Assembly (NCBI GenBank): GCA_035549615.1
Contig: DASZQO010000063.1
Coordinates: forward strand, 1-8,350
Source: JAKAWQ01 sp035549615
GTDB taxonomy: Bacteria > Pseudomonadota > Alphaproteobacteria > Acetobacterales > Acetobacteraceae
Reading direction: 5' to 3'
Length of the DNA: 8,350 nucleotides
The notes under the pieces are model-generated. The model was not told the DNA's origin. It saw only the letters and a list, made by a program, of their open reading frames with translations, and did not search any database. Shown here piece after piece: positions 1 to 5,316 of the stretch (position 1 is its first letter; each line of letters starts with the position of its first letter). The translations under genes were made by a program, and so were the position numbers.

Positions 1-278
1 GCTTTGAGCTTTTCCTCTGCGGAATCGAGCTTGCCAACGCCTTTGTCGAGCTCACCGACGCGGCGGAGCAGCGCGCCCGCTTCACGGCTGACCGCGCCCG
101 CCGCCACGCGCTCACCGGACCCGATTGGCCGATGGACGAAGAGCTTCTGGCCGCGCTTGCCTCGGGCCTGCCGCCATGCGCCGGCATTGCCCTGGGTTTC
201 GACCGGCTTGCGATGATCGCCGCCGGCGCGCCGCGGATCCGGGATGTTCTCTGGCTGCCCCCATCGGGGCTTGCGTGA
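1..278 (+). CDS. epmA: EF-P--(R)-beta-lysine ligase EpmA (PoxA/GenX), C-terminal part
   Basis: This is a partial gene cut by the window edge; codons read from base 3 and 91 residues are visible up to the TGA. EpmA is a class II lysyl-tRNA-synthetase-like enzyme without an anticodon-binding domain; it attaches beta-lysine to a conserved lysine of elongation factor P in the cytoplasm. The visible part opens with the family block FELFLCGIELANAFVELTD, matching the EpmA pattern 'fELy..GiELaNgf.ELtda'. Then come a helical stretch (RFTADRARR), the 'DEELLAALASGLPPCAGIAL' region and class II motif 3 (GFDRLAMI), whose Arg contacts ATP. The protein ends shortly after motif 3, as EpmA does; this, and the PPCAGIALGFDRL wording, separates it from full LysRS. 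The next plus-strand gene starts 31 bp later. The partner EpmB and EF-P are not in the window. Confidence 0.87.
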   Translation, partial: FELFLCGIELANAFVELTDAAEQRARFTADRARRHALTGPDWPMDEELLAALASGLPPCAGIALGFDRLAMIAAGAPRIRDVLWLPPSGLA

Positions 279-309
279 CAATCGTGGGCCTGGGCCCCAT
301 CTTGCCGCC

Positions 310-687
310 ATGCGCCGCGCCGCCTCTCTCATCCTTCTTCTTTCCCTCTGCGCCTGCGCGGACCAGGCGCTCGAACAGCGCCGCGCCTATCTCGCCTCCT
401 TTGTCGGGCAGAGCGAGGAGGCTCTCGTGCGCGCGCTCGGCGTGCCAACGCGCAGCGTCTCCGTGAAAGGGGAGACCTTCCTCGCCTATGACGATCGCCA
501 TCTTGAAGTGCTGCCCGGCTTCTATGGCGGCCCGCCCTGGTGGGGACCAGGATGGGGACCAGGATGGGGCCCCGGTTGGGGCTGGGGATGGAGCCCGCCC
601 ATCGTCATCGCCCGCGGCTGCGAGACGACCTATGAGATCAACCACGGCAAGGTGATCAGTTTTTCCATGCGCGGTCCCGATTGCTGA
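310..687 (+). CDS. small BamE/SmpA-like lipoprotein with W-G-P-G repeat
   Basis: This encodes a 125-residue exported protein of unknown function. The N-terminus is a short signal peptide (MRRAASLILLLSLCAC) with a lipobox L-C-A-C, so Cys16 would be the lipidated first residue. Residues 32-60 (VGQSEEALVRALGVPTRSV...FLAY) follow the pattern of the SmpA/OmlA (BamE) fold, 'G.s...l...lG.P......g....Y'. Residues 75-97 are a Trp/Gly/Pro stretch encoded by a 12-bp tandem repeat. The C-terminus (CETTYEI...SFSMRGPDC) has two cysteines, Cys104 and Cys125, that could pair in the periplasm. I chose the ATG at 310 because it gives a clean signal peptide. An upstream in-frame start at 244 would overlap epmA and bury the signal. 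No strong ribosome site is visible. The family is common as a hypothetical protein in this group; a role in outer-membrane assembly is only inferred from the BamE resemblance. Confidence 0.75.
   Translation: MRRAASLILLLSLCACADQALEQRRAYLASFVGQSEEALVRALGVPTRSVSVKGETFLAYDDRHLEVLPGFYGGPPWWGPGWGPGWGPGWGWGWSPPIVIARGCETTYEINHGKVISFSMRGPDC
541..588 (+). repeat. 12-bp in-frame tandem repeat (four units)
   Basis: Two identical units TGGGGACCAGGA are followed by TGGGGCCCCGGT and TGGGGCTGGGGA. They encode WGPG three times and then WGWG in the lipoprotein. The unit is a multiple of three, so copy-number change would keep the frame. Confidence 0.85.
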
Positions 688-696
688 GCGGACGGG

Positions 697-909
697 CTAT
701 TTGCCCGCGTTCGAAAGCCATTCCCCGCCGACATGGCGGTAGCGCTTCTTCACCGCGGCCCAGGCAACCCGGAAAGCGATCTCTTCCCGATCCTCCCGCT
801 CCGCATATGATTCCCAGGCAGCATTGAATGCGGCGCGAAAAATCTCCTGCGCATGCCCCGGCAACCGGCGCACGGCGGGCGGCAGATCGAAGACCGAGGC
901 ATAGGGCAT
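697..909 (-). CDS. chaB: ChaB family protein
   Basis: This 70-residue cytoplasmic protein matches the ChaB family (named after the E. coli gene beside the cation antiporter ChaA). The N-terminus MPYASVFDLPPAVRRLPGHAQEIFRAAFNAAW and the C-terminal block EEIAFRVAWAAVKKRYRH are the two hallmark segments ('LP.haqeiy..aFn.aw' and 'a.rvAWaaVkk.Y'). The family is usually 60-80 residues, so this copy looks complete. The start is the ATG at 907-909, with GGAGGA seven bases upstream. The same frame stays open to 1779, but that extension is only the antisense of the SDR gene. It lies between two plus-strand genes, so it is transcribed alone. No chaA homologue is next to it, and its molecular role is not well defined. 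Confidence 0.88.
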   Translation of the reverse strand: MPYASVFDLPPAVRRLPGHAQEIFRAAFNAAWESYAEREDREEIAFRVAWAAVKKRYRHVGGEWLSNAGK

Positions 910-962
910 GGCTGCATCCTCCGCGCGCACGAGGGGTGATTTCTCGCAGAGAACCCCCCTCC

Positions 963-1018
963 TTCCGCGAATTCTGCCCCGCGGAATTGACTTGCCCGCG
1001 CATTGCCCGCATGCGGGC
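963..1018. promoter_or_regulatory. two dyad symmetries in the chaB / SDR divergent region
   Basis: The gap between the divergent chaB and SDR genes holds two inverted repeats. One is TTCCGCG (963-969) with CGCGGAA (980-986), around a 10-nt loop. The other is a perfect 14-bp palindrome GCCCGCATGCGGGC at 1005-1018, centred about 30 bp before the SDR start. The palindrome is the right size and place for a repressor operator or a leader hairpin. A TTGACT at 987-992 lies between them, but no convincing -10 follows at the right distance. The regulatory role is inferred from position and symmetry only. Confidence 0.35.
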
Positions 1019-1041
1019 CGGCACTTCATAGGGAGCGCAGG

Positions 1042-1806
1042 ATGGGCGGGGAAGAGAGAAAACCGCTCGCGGGCAAGGTCGCGCTGATCAGCGGGGCCGG
1101 CAAGAATATCGGCCGGGCGATCGCGCGAAGGCTGGCCGCGGACGGCGCCTTGATCATCGTCAATGGCAGGAGCGATCGCGGCGCGGTGGATGGCGTGGTC
1201 GACGAGATCGTGGCCGCCGGCGGGAAGGCGCTCGCGGCGATGGGAGATGTTTCCGATCCCGCGCAGGTGTCGCGGATGGTCGAGAGAGCTTCGGCCGAGA
1301 CGGGCGGGATCGATATCCTCGTGAGCAATGCCGGGCTGCGGCGGCAGACACCGTTCCTCGAGATGGGATACGCGGAATGGCGTGAAATCCTCTCGGTGGC
1401 GCTTGACGGCGCCTTCCTCATGGCCCGGGCGGTCGTCCCGGACATGATCCGCAAGGGCGGCGGCGCGATCGTCGCCCTCTCGGGCATCTCGACTCACATC
1501 GGAACGCCGAATCGCTGCCACGTCTCCGCCTCGAAGGCGGGCCTCGAAGGGCTGATGCGCGCGCTCGCGATCGAGCTCGCCCCCCACCGCATCACCTGCA
1601 ACACCATCGCACCTGGCACGATCGACACGGTGCGCGGTGCTTCGGCCGGGCCGGTTCCGGAACGGCTGGCGGCGGGCGGCGTGCCCCTTGCGCGCAAAGG
1701 CCGGCCGGAGGAGATCGCGGCGATGGTCCGGCTGCTTGTCGGGCCTGACGGCAGCTACATCACCGGCCAGACGATCCACGTGAACGGCGGCAGCTTCCTT
1801 ACCTGA
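1042..1806 (+). CDS. SDR-family protein with degenerate catalytic tetrad
   Basis: This 254-residue protein has the short-chain dehydrogenase fold: a Rossmann start ALISGAGKNIGRAIA (residues 14-28), an acidic GDVSD (68-72), SNAG (95-98), and the C-terminal block PGTIDT...GRPEEIAAM...GSYITGQTIHVNGG typical of FabG-like members. Key residues are unusual. The second Gly of the TGxxxGxG loop is Asn23. By ungapped alignment with the SDR at 2097-2846, the catalytic Ser is Gly148, the Tyr of YxxxK is Val161 (C-H-V-S-A-S-K) with His160 just before it, and the tetrad Asn is Ala120; only Lys165 remains. The frame is intact and the rest well conserved, so this is not a simple pseudogene. I recall SDRs with a similar 'HV..AK' motif, so it may be a diverged subfamily that binds nucleotide or uses His. 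The ATG at 1042 has GGGAG at 1031-1035; starting at 1003 would add unlikely residues. The substrate is unknown. Confidence 0.85.
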   Translation: MGGEERKPLAGKVALISGAGKNIGRAIARRLAADGALIIVNGRSDRGAVDGVVDEIVAAGGKALAAMGDVSDPAQVSRMVERASAETGGIDILVSNAGLRRQTPFLEMGYAEWREILSVALDGAFLMARAVVPDMIRKGGGAIVALSGISTHIGTPNRCHVSASKAGLEGLMRALAIELAPHRITCNTIAPGTIDTVRGASAGPVPERLAAGGVPLARKGRPEEIAAMVRLLVGPDGSYITGQTIHVNGGSFLT

Positions 1807-1861
1807 TCAGGGTTCGGGGCGGGACGGATGAGCGGAGGGAGGAACACCGGGGTCTCAGTCG

Positions 1862-1915
1862 CGCGGGAAAGACAAAGTCCGGGGCCAGGAGAGGGAGCGC
1901 GCGAAGGCATCCCGC
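1862..1915 (+). repeat. degenerate third copy of the intergenic element
   Basis: CGCGGGAAAGACAAAG (1862-1877) differs by one inserted base from CGCGGGAAAACAAAG in the copy at 5307-5372. A GCATCCCGC arm ends at 1915, giving a box-to-arm length of 53 nt against 55 nt. The left arm is reduced to CGGGGCC (1880-1886), which can still pair with GGC-AT-CCCG (1906-1914) with a two-base bulge. The GAATC box is lost. It lies after the SDR stop at 1806, as the better copies lie after their upstream genes. Confidence 0.4.
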
Positions 1916-1940
1916 GCGCGTGCCGCGATTGCAGGGCCCA

Positions 1941-1985
1941 CCGCAACGGAAGGCTGCCGGAAGCGGAACATTTTTTCTTTATTTT
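1941..1985 (+). terminator. possible Rho-independent terminator after the first SDR
   Basis: An interrupted stem CCGC-aa-CGG (1941-1949) pairs with CCG-gaa-GCGG (1957-1966) around a 7-nt loop. AACA and a T-rich run (TTTTTTCTTTATTTT, 1971-1985) follow, which is rare in this GC-rich sequence. The stem has an internal loop and the T-run starts four bases after it, so strength is uncertain. The rest of the 290-bp gap 1807-2096 holds the degenerate repeat and nothing else I can support. Confidence 0.4.
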
Positions 1986-2096
1986 CGGCGGCCTGGTTCT
2001 CTACCCCATTCGTCGCGGGAAGGGCCCCAGGCCCCGCCGGGTAGGCGGCGCAGACGGCATCGGCTAGCGTGCCGGCGACTCGAAAGGGGGAAGGCG

Positions 2097-2846
2097 ATGT
2101 CCGAAAAGGTCGCGGTGGTTACGGGTGCAGGCAGCGGAATCGGGCGGGCGGTGGCGCTGGCCCTGGTGCGCGAAGGCTATGCGACCGTGCTTGCCGGGCG
2201 GCGCAAGGATGCGCTTGAGGAGACGGCTTCGCTCGCTGGAGCGGAGGCGAAGCTGCTCGCCGTGCCGACGGATGTCACCGACCCGGCTTCGGTCGATGCG
2301 CTGTTCGCCGCTGTGCGCGAGACATTCGGCCGGATCGATCTTCTCTTCAACAATGCCGGCGCGGGCGCCCCGGCCGTCGGGTTCGACGAGCTCAGCTTCG
2401 CGCAATGGTCGAACGTCGTCGCGACCAATCTCACCGGCTCCTTCCTCTGCGCCCAGGCCGCCTTCCGGATGATGAAAGCCCAGCAGCCGATGGGCGGGCG
2501 CATCATCAACAACGGCTCGATCTCCGCCCATGCGCCGCGCCCGAACTCCGCGCCCTATACCGCGACCAAGCATGCGATCACCGGGCTCACCAAATCGATC
2601 AGCCTGGATGGCCGGAAATACGATATCGCCTGCGGGCAGATCGATATCGGCAATGCGCTGACCCCGCTTGCCGCGCGCATGTCCAAGGGCGTGCCACAGG
2701 CTGACGGCAGCGTGCGGCCCGAGCCGCTGATGGATGTCGAGAACGTGGCGAAGTCGGTTGTCTTCATGGCGAGCCTGCCGGCGGAGGCGAATGTGCAGTT
2801 CCTCACCGTGATGGCGACGAAAATGCCTTTCGTCGGCCGCGGATAG
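2097..2846 (+). CDS. SDR family NAD(P)-dependent oxidoreductase
   Basis: This is a canonical classical SDR of 249 residues, the usual length of the family. The cofactor loop is TGAGSGIG (9-16), followed by TDVTD (58-62), NNAG (85-88), the tetrad Asn111 (TNLTG), Ser141 (NNGSIS), and Tyr154/Lys158 in YTATK. It would be a soluble dehydrogenase/reductase acting on a carbonyl/alcohol pair. 'AGRRKD' after the second strand could favour NADP(H). The C-terminus (LTVMATKMPFVGRG) lacks the usual 'dGG' ending of FabG-type proteins, so it belongs to another branch and the substrate cannot be named. The ATG at 2097 was chosen because it puts the Rossmann loop at the normal distance and is preceded by purine-rich GGGGGAAGG; the frame is open upstream to 1920, but that sequence is low-quality coding. 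A 290-bp gap holding a possible terminator separates it from the first SDR. Confidence 0.9.
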   Translation: MSEKVAVVTGAGSGIGRAVALALVREGYATVLAGRRKDALEETASLAGAEAKLLAVPTDVTDPASVDALFAAVRETFGRIDLLFNNAGAGAPAVGFDELSFAQWSNVVATNLTGSFLCAQAAFRMMKAQQPMGGRIINNGSISAHAPRPNSAPYTATKHAITGLTKSISLDGRKYDIACGQIDIGNALTPLAARMSKGVPQADGSVRPEPLMDVENVAKSVVFMASLPAEANVQFLTVMATKMPFVGRG

Positions 2847-2881
2847 GCATCTCTCCACTGCCCGAAAGCGGGATCGCCGCA

Positions 2882-2947
2882 GGCGTGAATCAGGCGGGAA
2901 AACAAATCGCAACAACGGGATGCGCAAGCATGAGCGAACGCATCCCG
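2882..2947 (+). repeat. 66-bp intergenic element, copy 1
   Basis: The 5' box (2882-2906) reads GGCGTGAATCA-g-GCGGGAAAACAAA and matches copy 2 at 24 of 25 bases. After a 9-nt spacer comes a perfect 9-bp stem, CGGGATGCG (2916-2924) with CGCATCCCG (2939-2947), around a 14-nt loop. Length and spacing are identical to copy 2, while spacer and loop differ. The box contains a GAATC (GANTC) site. The element starts 35 bp after the SDR stop. No T-run follows the stem, so it is not a classic terminator. Confidence 0.8.
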
Positions 2948-3020
2948 CGTTTGCGGTCTCATTTGAAGCTTTTGTTCACGGTTTCGTGATGGAATGTTCT
3001 GGCATGTGAGATGTCTTCCG

Positions 3021-3047
3021 GTGAGTTGTCGGACTCCGGCAACTCAC
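3021..3047 (+). promoter_or_regulatory. 12-bp leader hairpin abutting the ribosome binding site
   Basis: GTGAGTTG-T-CGG (3021-3032) pairs with CCG-G-CAACTCAC (3036-3047) around the loop ACT, with one T-G wobble. The stem ends exactly where the Shine-Dalgarno AAAGGGAG (3048-3055) begins; the ATG of the exported protein is at 3062. As RNA it could stabilise the 5' end, stack next to the ribosome site and tune initiation, or act as a switch. As DNA the dyad could be an operator. No T-run follows, so attenuation by a standard terminator is unlikely. Confidence 0.6.
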
Positions 3048-3061
3048 AAAGGGAGTTCACC

Positions 3062-3772
3062 ATGCCTCACCGTCCCATCCGGCTCTTCGTGGCCAGCACC
3101 GCGCTTCTCGCCACCACCGCCCTTGCCGCCACTGCCCTCGCCGCCCCGGCCAGCGAACACGTGCGTGGCACTGTCACCGCGATCAGCGGTGACACGCTCA
3201 CCGTACATACGCGGGGCGGCGCGGATGTGCCGGTCACTCTCACCGGCGCCACGCATTACGCTGAAGTCCTGAAGTCGAGCCTCGATAAGATCGAGCCCGG
3301 CAGCTATATCGGCACGGCGGCGAAATCGATCGGCGGCGGCGATCTGGTGGCGCTCGAAGTCGTTGTCTTCCCACCCGCGATGCGCGGCGTCGGTGAGGGC
3401 CATTATGCCTGGGACCGCGTCAAGGATACGACGCTCTCAGGTGGCGCAATGACGGCCAGCACCATGACCAATGGCACGGTGAGCACTGCCGCTGCGGCCG
3501 GCGGCGGCAAATACGTCAACAGCACAATGACCAACGGCACCGTCTCGACCGCCAGCGCAGACGGTGGGGCGAAGCAGATCACCGTCACCTACAAGGGCGG
3601 CCGGCAGGTGGTCATCGTGCCGCCGACCGCGCCGATCGTGACTCTCCATCCCGGCAGCCTGTCTGAGGTCGTGCCCGGCAAGACCGTCTTCGTCAACGGC
3701 CGGAGCGACGGCGGCAAGGTGACTGCGGTTTCAGTCGTGATCGGAACGAAAGGCGTCAACCCGCCGATGTGA
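3062..3772 (+). CDS. exported protein with two DUF5666-like halves
   Basis: This 236-residue protein is predicted to be periplasmic or secreted. A Sec signal peptide (MPHRPIRLFVASTALLATTALAATALA) has likely cleavage after ALA at residue 27 or APA at 30. The mature N-terminal part (RGTVTAISGDTLTVHTRGG...PVTLTG...IEPGSYIG) matches the small beta-barrel DUF5666 pattern. The C-terminal part (KQITVTYKGGRQVVIVPP...VVPGKTVFVNG...KVTAVSVVIG) resembles it in order and spacing, suggesting internal duplication. Between them are two 21-residue repeats (133-153 and 154-174), each starting STMTNGTVSTA. The ATG at 3062 has AAAGGGAG six bases upstream. A cytochrome b gene follows after 36 bp and a molybdoenzyme after that, so it is probably co-transcribed and may be a periplasmic partner of that redox pair. 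The function of DUF5666 is not established. Confidence 0.82.
   Translation: MPHRPIRLFVASTALLATTALAATALAAPASEHVRGTVTAISGDTLTVHTRGGADVPVTLTGATHYAEVLKSSLDKIEPGSYIGTAAKSIGGGDLVALEVVVFPPAMRGVGEGHYAWDRVKDTTLSGGAMTASTMTNGTVSTAAAAGGGKYVNSTMTNGTVSTASADGGAKQITVTYKGGRQVVIVPPTAPIVTLHPGSLSEVVPGKTVFVNGRSDGGKVTAVSVVIGTKGVNPPM
3458..3583 (+). repeat. two 63-bp (21-residue) repeats inside the exported protein gene
   Basis: Residues 133-153 and 154-174 align without gaps, with 15 identical positions out of 21. The first eleven residues are identical (STMTNGTVSTA), although several codons differ at synonymous positions. This suggests the protein sequence has been kept since the duplication. Confidence 0.75.
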
Positions 3773-3808
3773 GGCCGGACGGACCGGTTCGAGAACGGAA
3801 GCAAGACC

Positions 3809-4429
3809 GTGGAACGATCCCGCGGGACCGGACGGCCGGCGCATCCGCTGCCGATCCGAATCATGCACTGGGTGGGGGCCTCGGCGATCATCTGCATGAT
3901 CCTGAGCGGCTGGGCGATCTACAACGCATCGCCCAGCCTGCCCATCATCTTTCCCCGCTGGATCACGCTCGGCGGTTGGCTCGGCGCCGGAATCGCCTGG
4001 CATATCAGCGCCATGTGGGTGCTGTTCGCGGATGGTCTTGCCTATCTCGCCTACGGTTTTCTCTCGGGGCATTTCCGCCGTGATCTCCGCCCCACCGGGC
4101 CGCGCGCCCTCCTGCGGGATATCAGCGCGGCCCTGACCTTCCGCCTCGGCCATCAGCTCGGCCACTACAATGCTGTACAGCGCTTGCTTTATAGCGGCGT
4201 GATCCTGGTGATCTCTCTCGCCGTCCTGACCGGCCTCTCCATCTGGAAGCCGGTGCAGCTCGGCTGGCTCACGGGGGTCTTCGGCGGCTATCCGGTGGCG
4301 CGCGGCATCCATCTCGCGCTGATGCTCTGCATCGTCGGATTTCTTGTGCTGCATCTGACACTCGTCGCGCTCTTCCCGCGCACACTCATCTCGATGATCG
4401 CCCCGCTCGAGGCGGAGGAAAGGCCATGA
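3809..4429 (+). CDS. cytochrome b/b6 domain protein (cytochrome b561-type)
   Basis: This 206-residue inner-membrane protein has four hydrophobic helices at about residues 22-38, 53-83, 126-146 and 165-190. Likely haem ligands are His20 (RIMHW) and His65 (IAWHIS) in the first two helices and His168 (GIHLAL) and His182 (LHLTL) in the fourth. The pattern fits the b-type subunits of Ni-Fe hydrogenases, formate dehydrogenases and thiosulfate reductase-like enzymes, which pass electrons between quinones and a periplasmic partner. The start is GTG at 3809 with GGAAG seven bases upstream; the next ATG at 3863 would begin just before His20 and remove the first helix lead-in. Its stop overlaps the start of the molybdoenzyme gene (ATGA), indicating translational coupling and a shared complex. 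It plays the part that MsrQ plays for MsrP, but looks like a cytochrome b561 rather than MsrQ. Confidence 0.88.
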   Translation: MERSRGTGRPAHPLPIRIMHWVGASAIICMILSGWAIYNASPSLPIIFPRWITLGGWLGAGIAWHISAMWVLFADGLAYLAYGFLSGHFRRDLRPTGPRALLRDISAALTFRLGHQLGHYNAVQRLLYSGVILVISLAVLTGLSIWKPVQLGWLTGVFGGYPVARGIHLALMLCIVGFLVLHLTLVALFPRTLISMIAPLEAEERP

Positions 4430-5175
4430 GCGCCGATCCCGCTGTAAGCCGCGCCGAGATCGCGCCCGAGCTCGCACGGTTGAGCCGCAGAGGGTTGTTG
4501 CGCCAAGGATTGACGCTCGGCAGCCTCGGCCTGCTTACCGGCTGCGATCTTTCCACCCATTCGGGCATCGATGCCGCGCTCTGGACGATGCTGCGCTTCA
4601 ACGACCGGGTGCAGGAGGCGCTCTTCAGCAAGCGCAGGCTTGTCGAGACCTATCCGGCGAGCGCGATTACCAAATCGTTCCGCTTCAACGCCTACTACGC
4701 GGTGTGGCAGGTGCGGCCCGTGCCGGACAATTGGCGCCTTGCGGTGGCCGGGCGCGTCGCGGACCGCACGCCCTGGAGTCTGGAACGGTTGCGCGCCTTG
4801 CCGCAGGAAGCCCAGATCACGCGGCATATCTGCATCGAGGGATGGAGCCAGATTGGACAGTGGAGCGGCGTGCCGCTGCACATCTTTCTCCGCCATATCG
4901 GGGCGGACCTTCGGGCGCGCTATGTCGCCTTCACCTGCTTCGATGGATATTTCACCAGCATTGACATGGCGAGCGCGCTCCATCCGCAGACCATTCTCGC
5001 GCTCGATTTCGACTGGCAGCCGCTCACGCCCGAATGGGGTGCGCCGGTGCGGCTTCGCATCCCGGTGAAGCTCGGGTTCAAGAGCGCAAAAAACCTGCAA
5101 TCGATCGAGGTAACCAACCACAATCCGGGCGGATATTGGGAGAATCAAGGATATAACTGGTTCTCGGGAGTCTGA
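4426..5175 (+). CDS. molybdopterin-dependent oxidoreductase (sulfite oxidase fold), Tat lipoprotein
   Basis: This 249-residue enzyme belongs to the oxidoreductase molybdopterin-binding (sulfite oxidase/MsrP) superfamily. The N-terminus has a twin-arginine signal, S-R-R-G-L-L (20-25), a hydrophobic stretch, then a lipobox L-T-G-C with Cys40. It would therefore be exported folded with its cofactor and probably anchored as a lipoprotein. The hallmark RHICIEGWSQIGQWSGVPL (133-151) holds Cys136, the expected molybdenum ligand. The later block GAPVRLRIPVKLGFKSAKNLQSIEV (205-229) is the conserved phosphate/cofactor-binding region of the fold. It ends right after this domain, with no dimerisation domain, as in MsrP-type enzymes. 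The start overlaps the cytochrome b stop by four bases and has AGGAAAGG before it. The pair should form a membrane redox complex. The substrate is unknown; methionine or other S- or N-oxides, or sulfite, are options. Confidence 0.9.
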   Translation: MSADPAVSRAEIAPELARLSRRGLLRQGLTLGSLGLLTGCDLSTHSGIDAALWTMLRFNDRVQEALFSKRRLVETYPASAITKSFRFNAYYAVWQVRPVPDNWRLAVAGRVADRTPWSLERLRALPQEAQITRHICIEGWSQIGQWSGVPLHIFLRHIGADLRARYVAFTCFDGYFTSIDMASALHPQTILALDFDWQPLTPEWGAPVRLRIPVKLGFKSAKNLQSIEVTNHNPGGYWENQGYNWFSGV

Positions 5176-5195
5176 CGCCGCAGGCTGGTGCGGCG
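5176..5195 (+). terminator. short hairpin directly after the molybdoenzyme stop
   Basis: CGCCGCA (5176-5182) pairs perfectly with TGCGGCG (5189-5195) around a 6-nt loop, starting at the base after the TGA. No T-run follows, so it may protect the transcript end or assist Rho-dependent termination rather than terminate alone. A weaker long-loop pair, GCGTGCG (5209-5215) with CGCACGC (5244-5250), lies downstream. Confidence 0.35.
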
Positions 5196-5295
5196 CCCCG
5201 GCGAAGATGCGTGCGGATTTCCTCGCTGCCATTCTCGTGTCTTCGCACGCCAATGGATGAGGGGAAGGGCTGGCAAGAACGTGATCGCCATGGTG

Positions 5296-5316
5296 GATTC
5301 ACCGGTGGCGTGAATC
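5296..5316. promoter_or_regulatory. inverted repeat with two GANTC sites
   Basis: GATTCAC (5296-5302) and GTGAATC (5310-5316) form a perfect 7-bp dyad with a 7-nt loop, overlapping the start of repeat copy 2. Each arm holds a GANTC site, the target of the cell-cycle methylase CcrM in alphaproteobacteria. A methylation-sensitive role is speculative. Confidence 0.4.

Noticed and set aside
987..1015. TTGACT as a -35 box for the first SDR
   Set aside because: The sequence at the -10 distance (CATGCG) is not a plausible -10 element.
910..1779. Long minus-strand open frame continuing upstream of chaB (360 residues in all)
   Set aside because: It is the antisense of the SDR gene. Only the last 70 residues match a family, and a good ribosome site precedes the internal ATG at 909.
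1828..2067. Plus-strand frame of 79 residues between the SDR genes
   Set aside because: No ribosome site, no recognisable motif, and it runs through the degenerate repeat and the T-rich tract.
2064..2927. Minus-strand open frame of 287 residues opposite the canonical SDR
   Set aside because: The SDR on the plus strand has every catalytic and cofactor motif; the antisense frame has none.
3731..4477. Minus-strand open frame of 248 residues opposite the cytochrome b gene
   Set aside because: Low-complexity charged product, antisense to a protein with four clear membrane helices and placed haem ligands.
4288..5253. Minus-strand open frame of 321 residues opposite the molybdoenzyme
   Set aside because: It is antisense to a gene with clear motifs; composition is Arg/Pro/Ala-rich without a recognisable domain, as expected in high-GC DNA.
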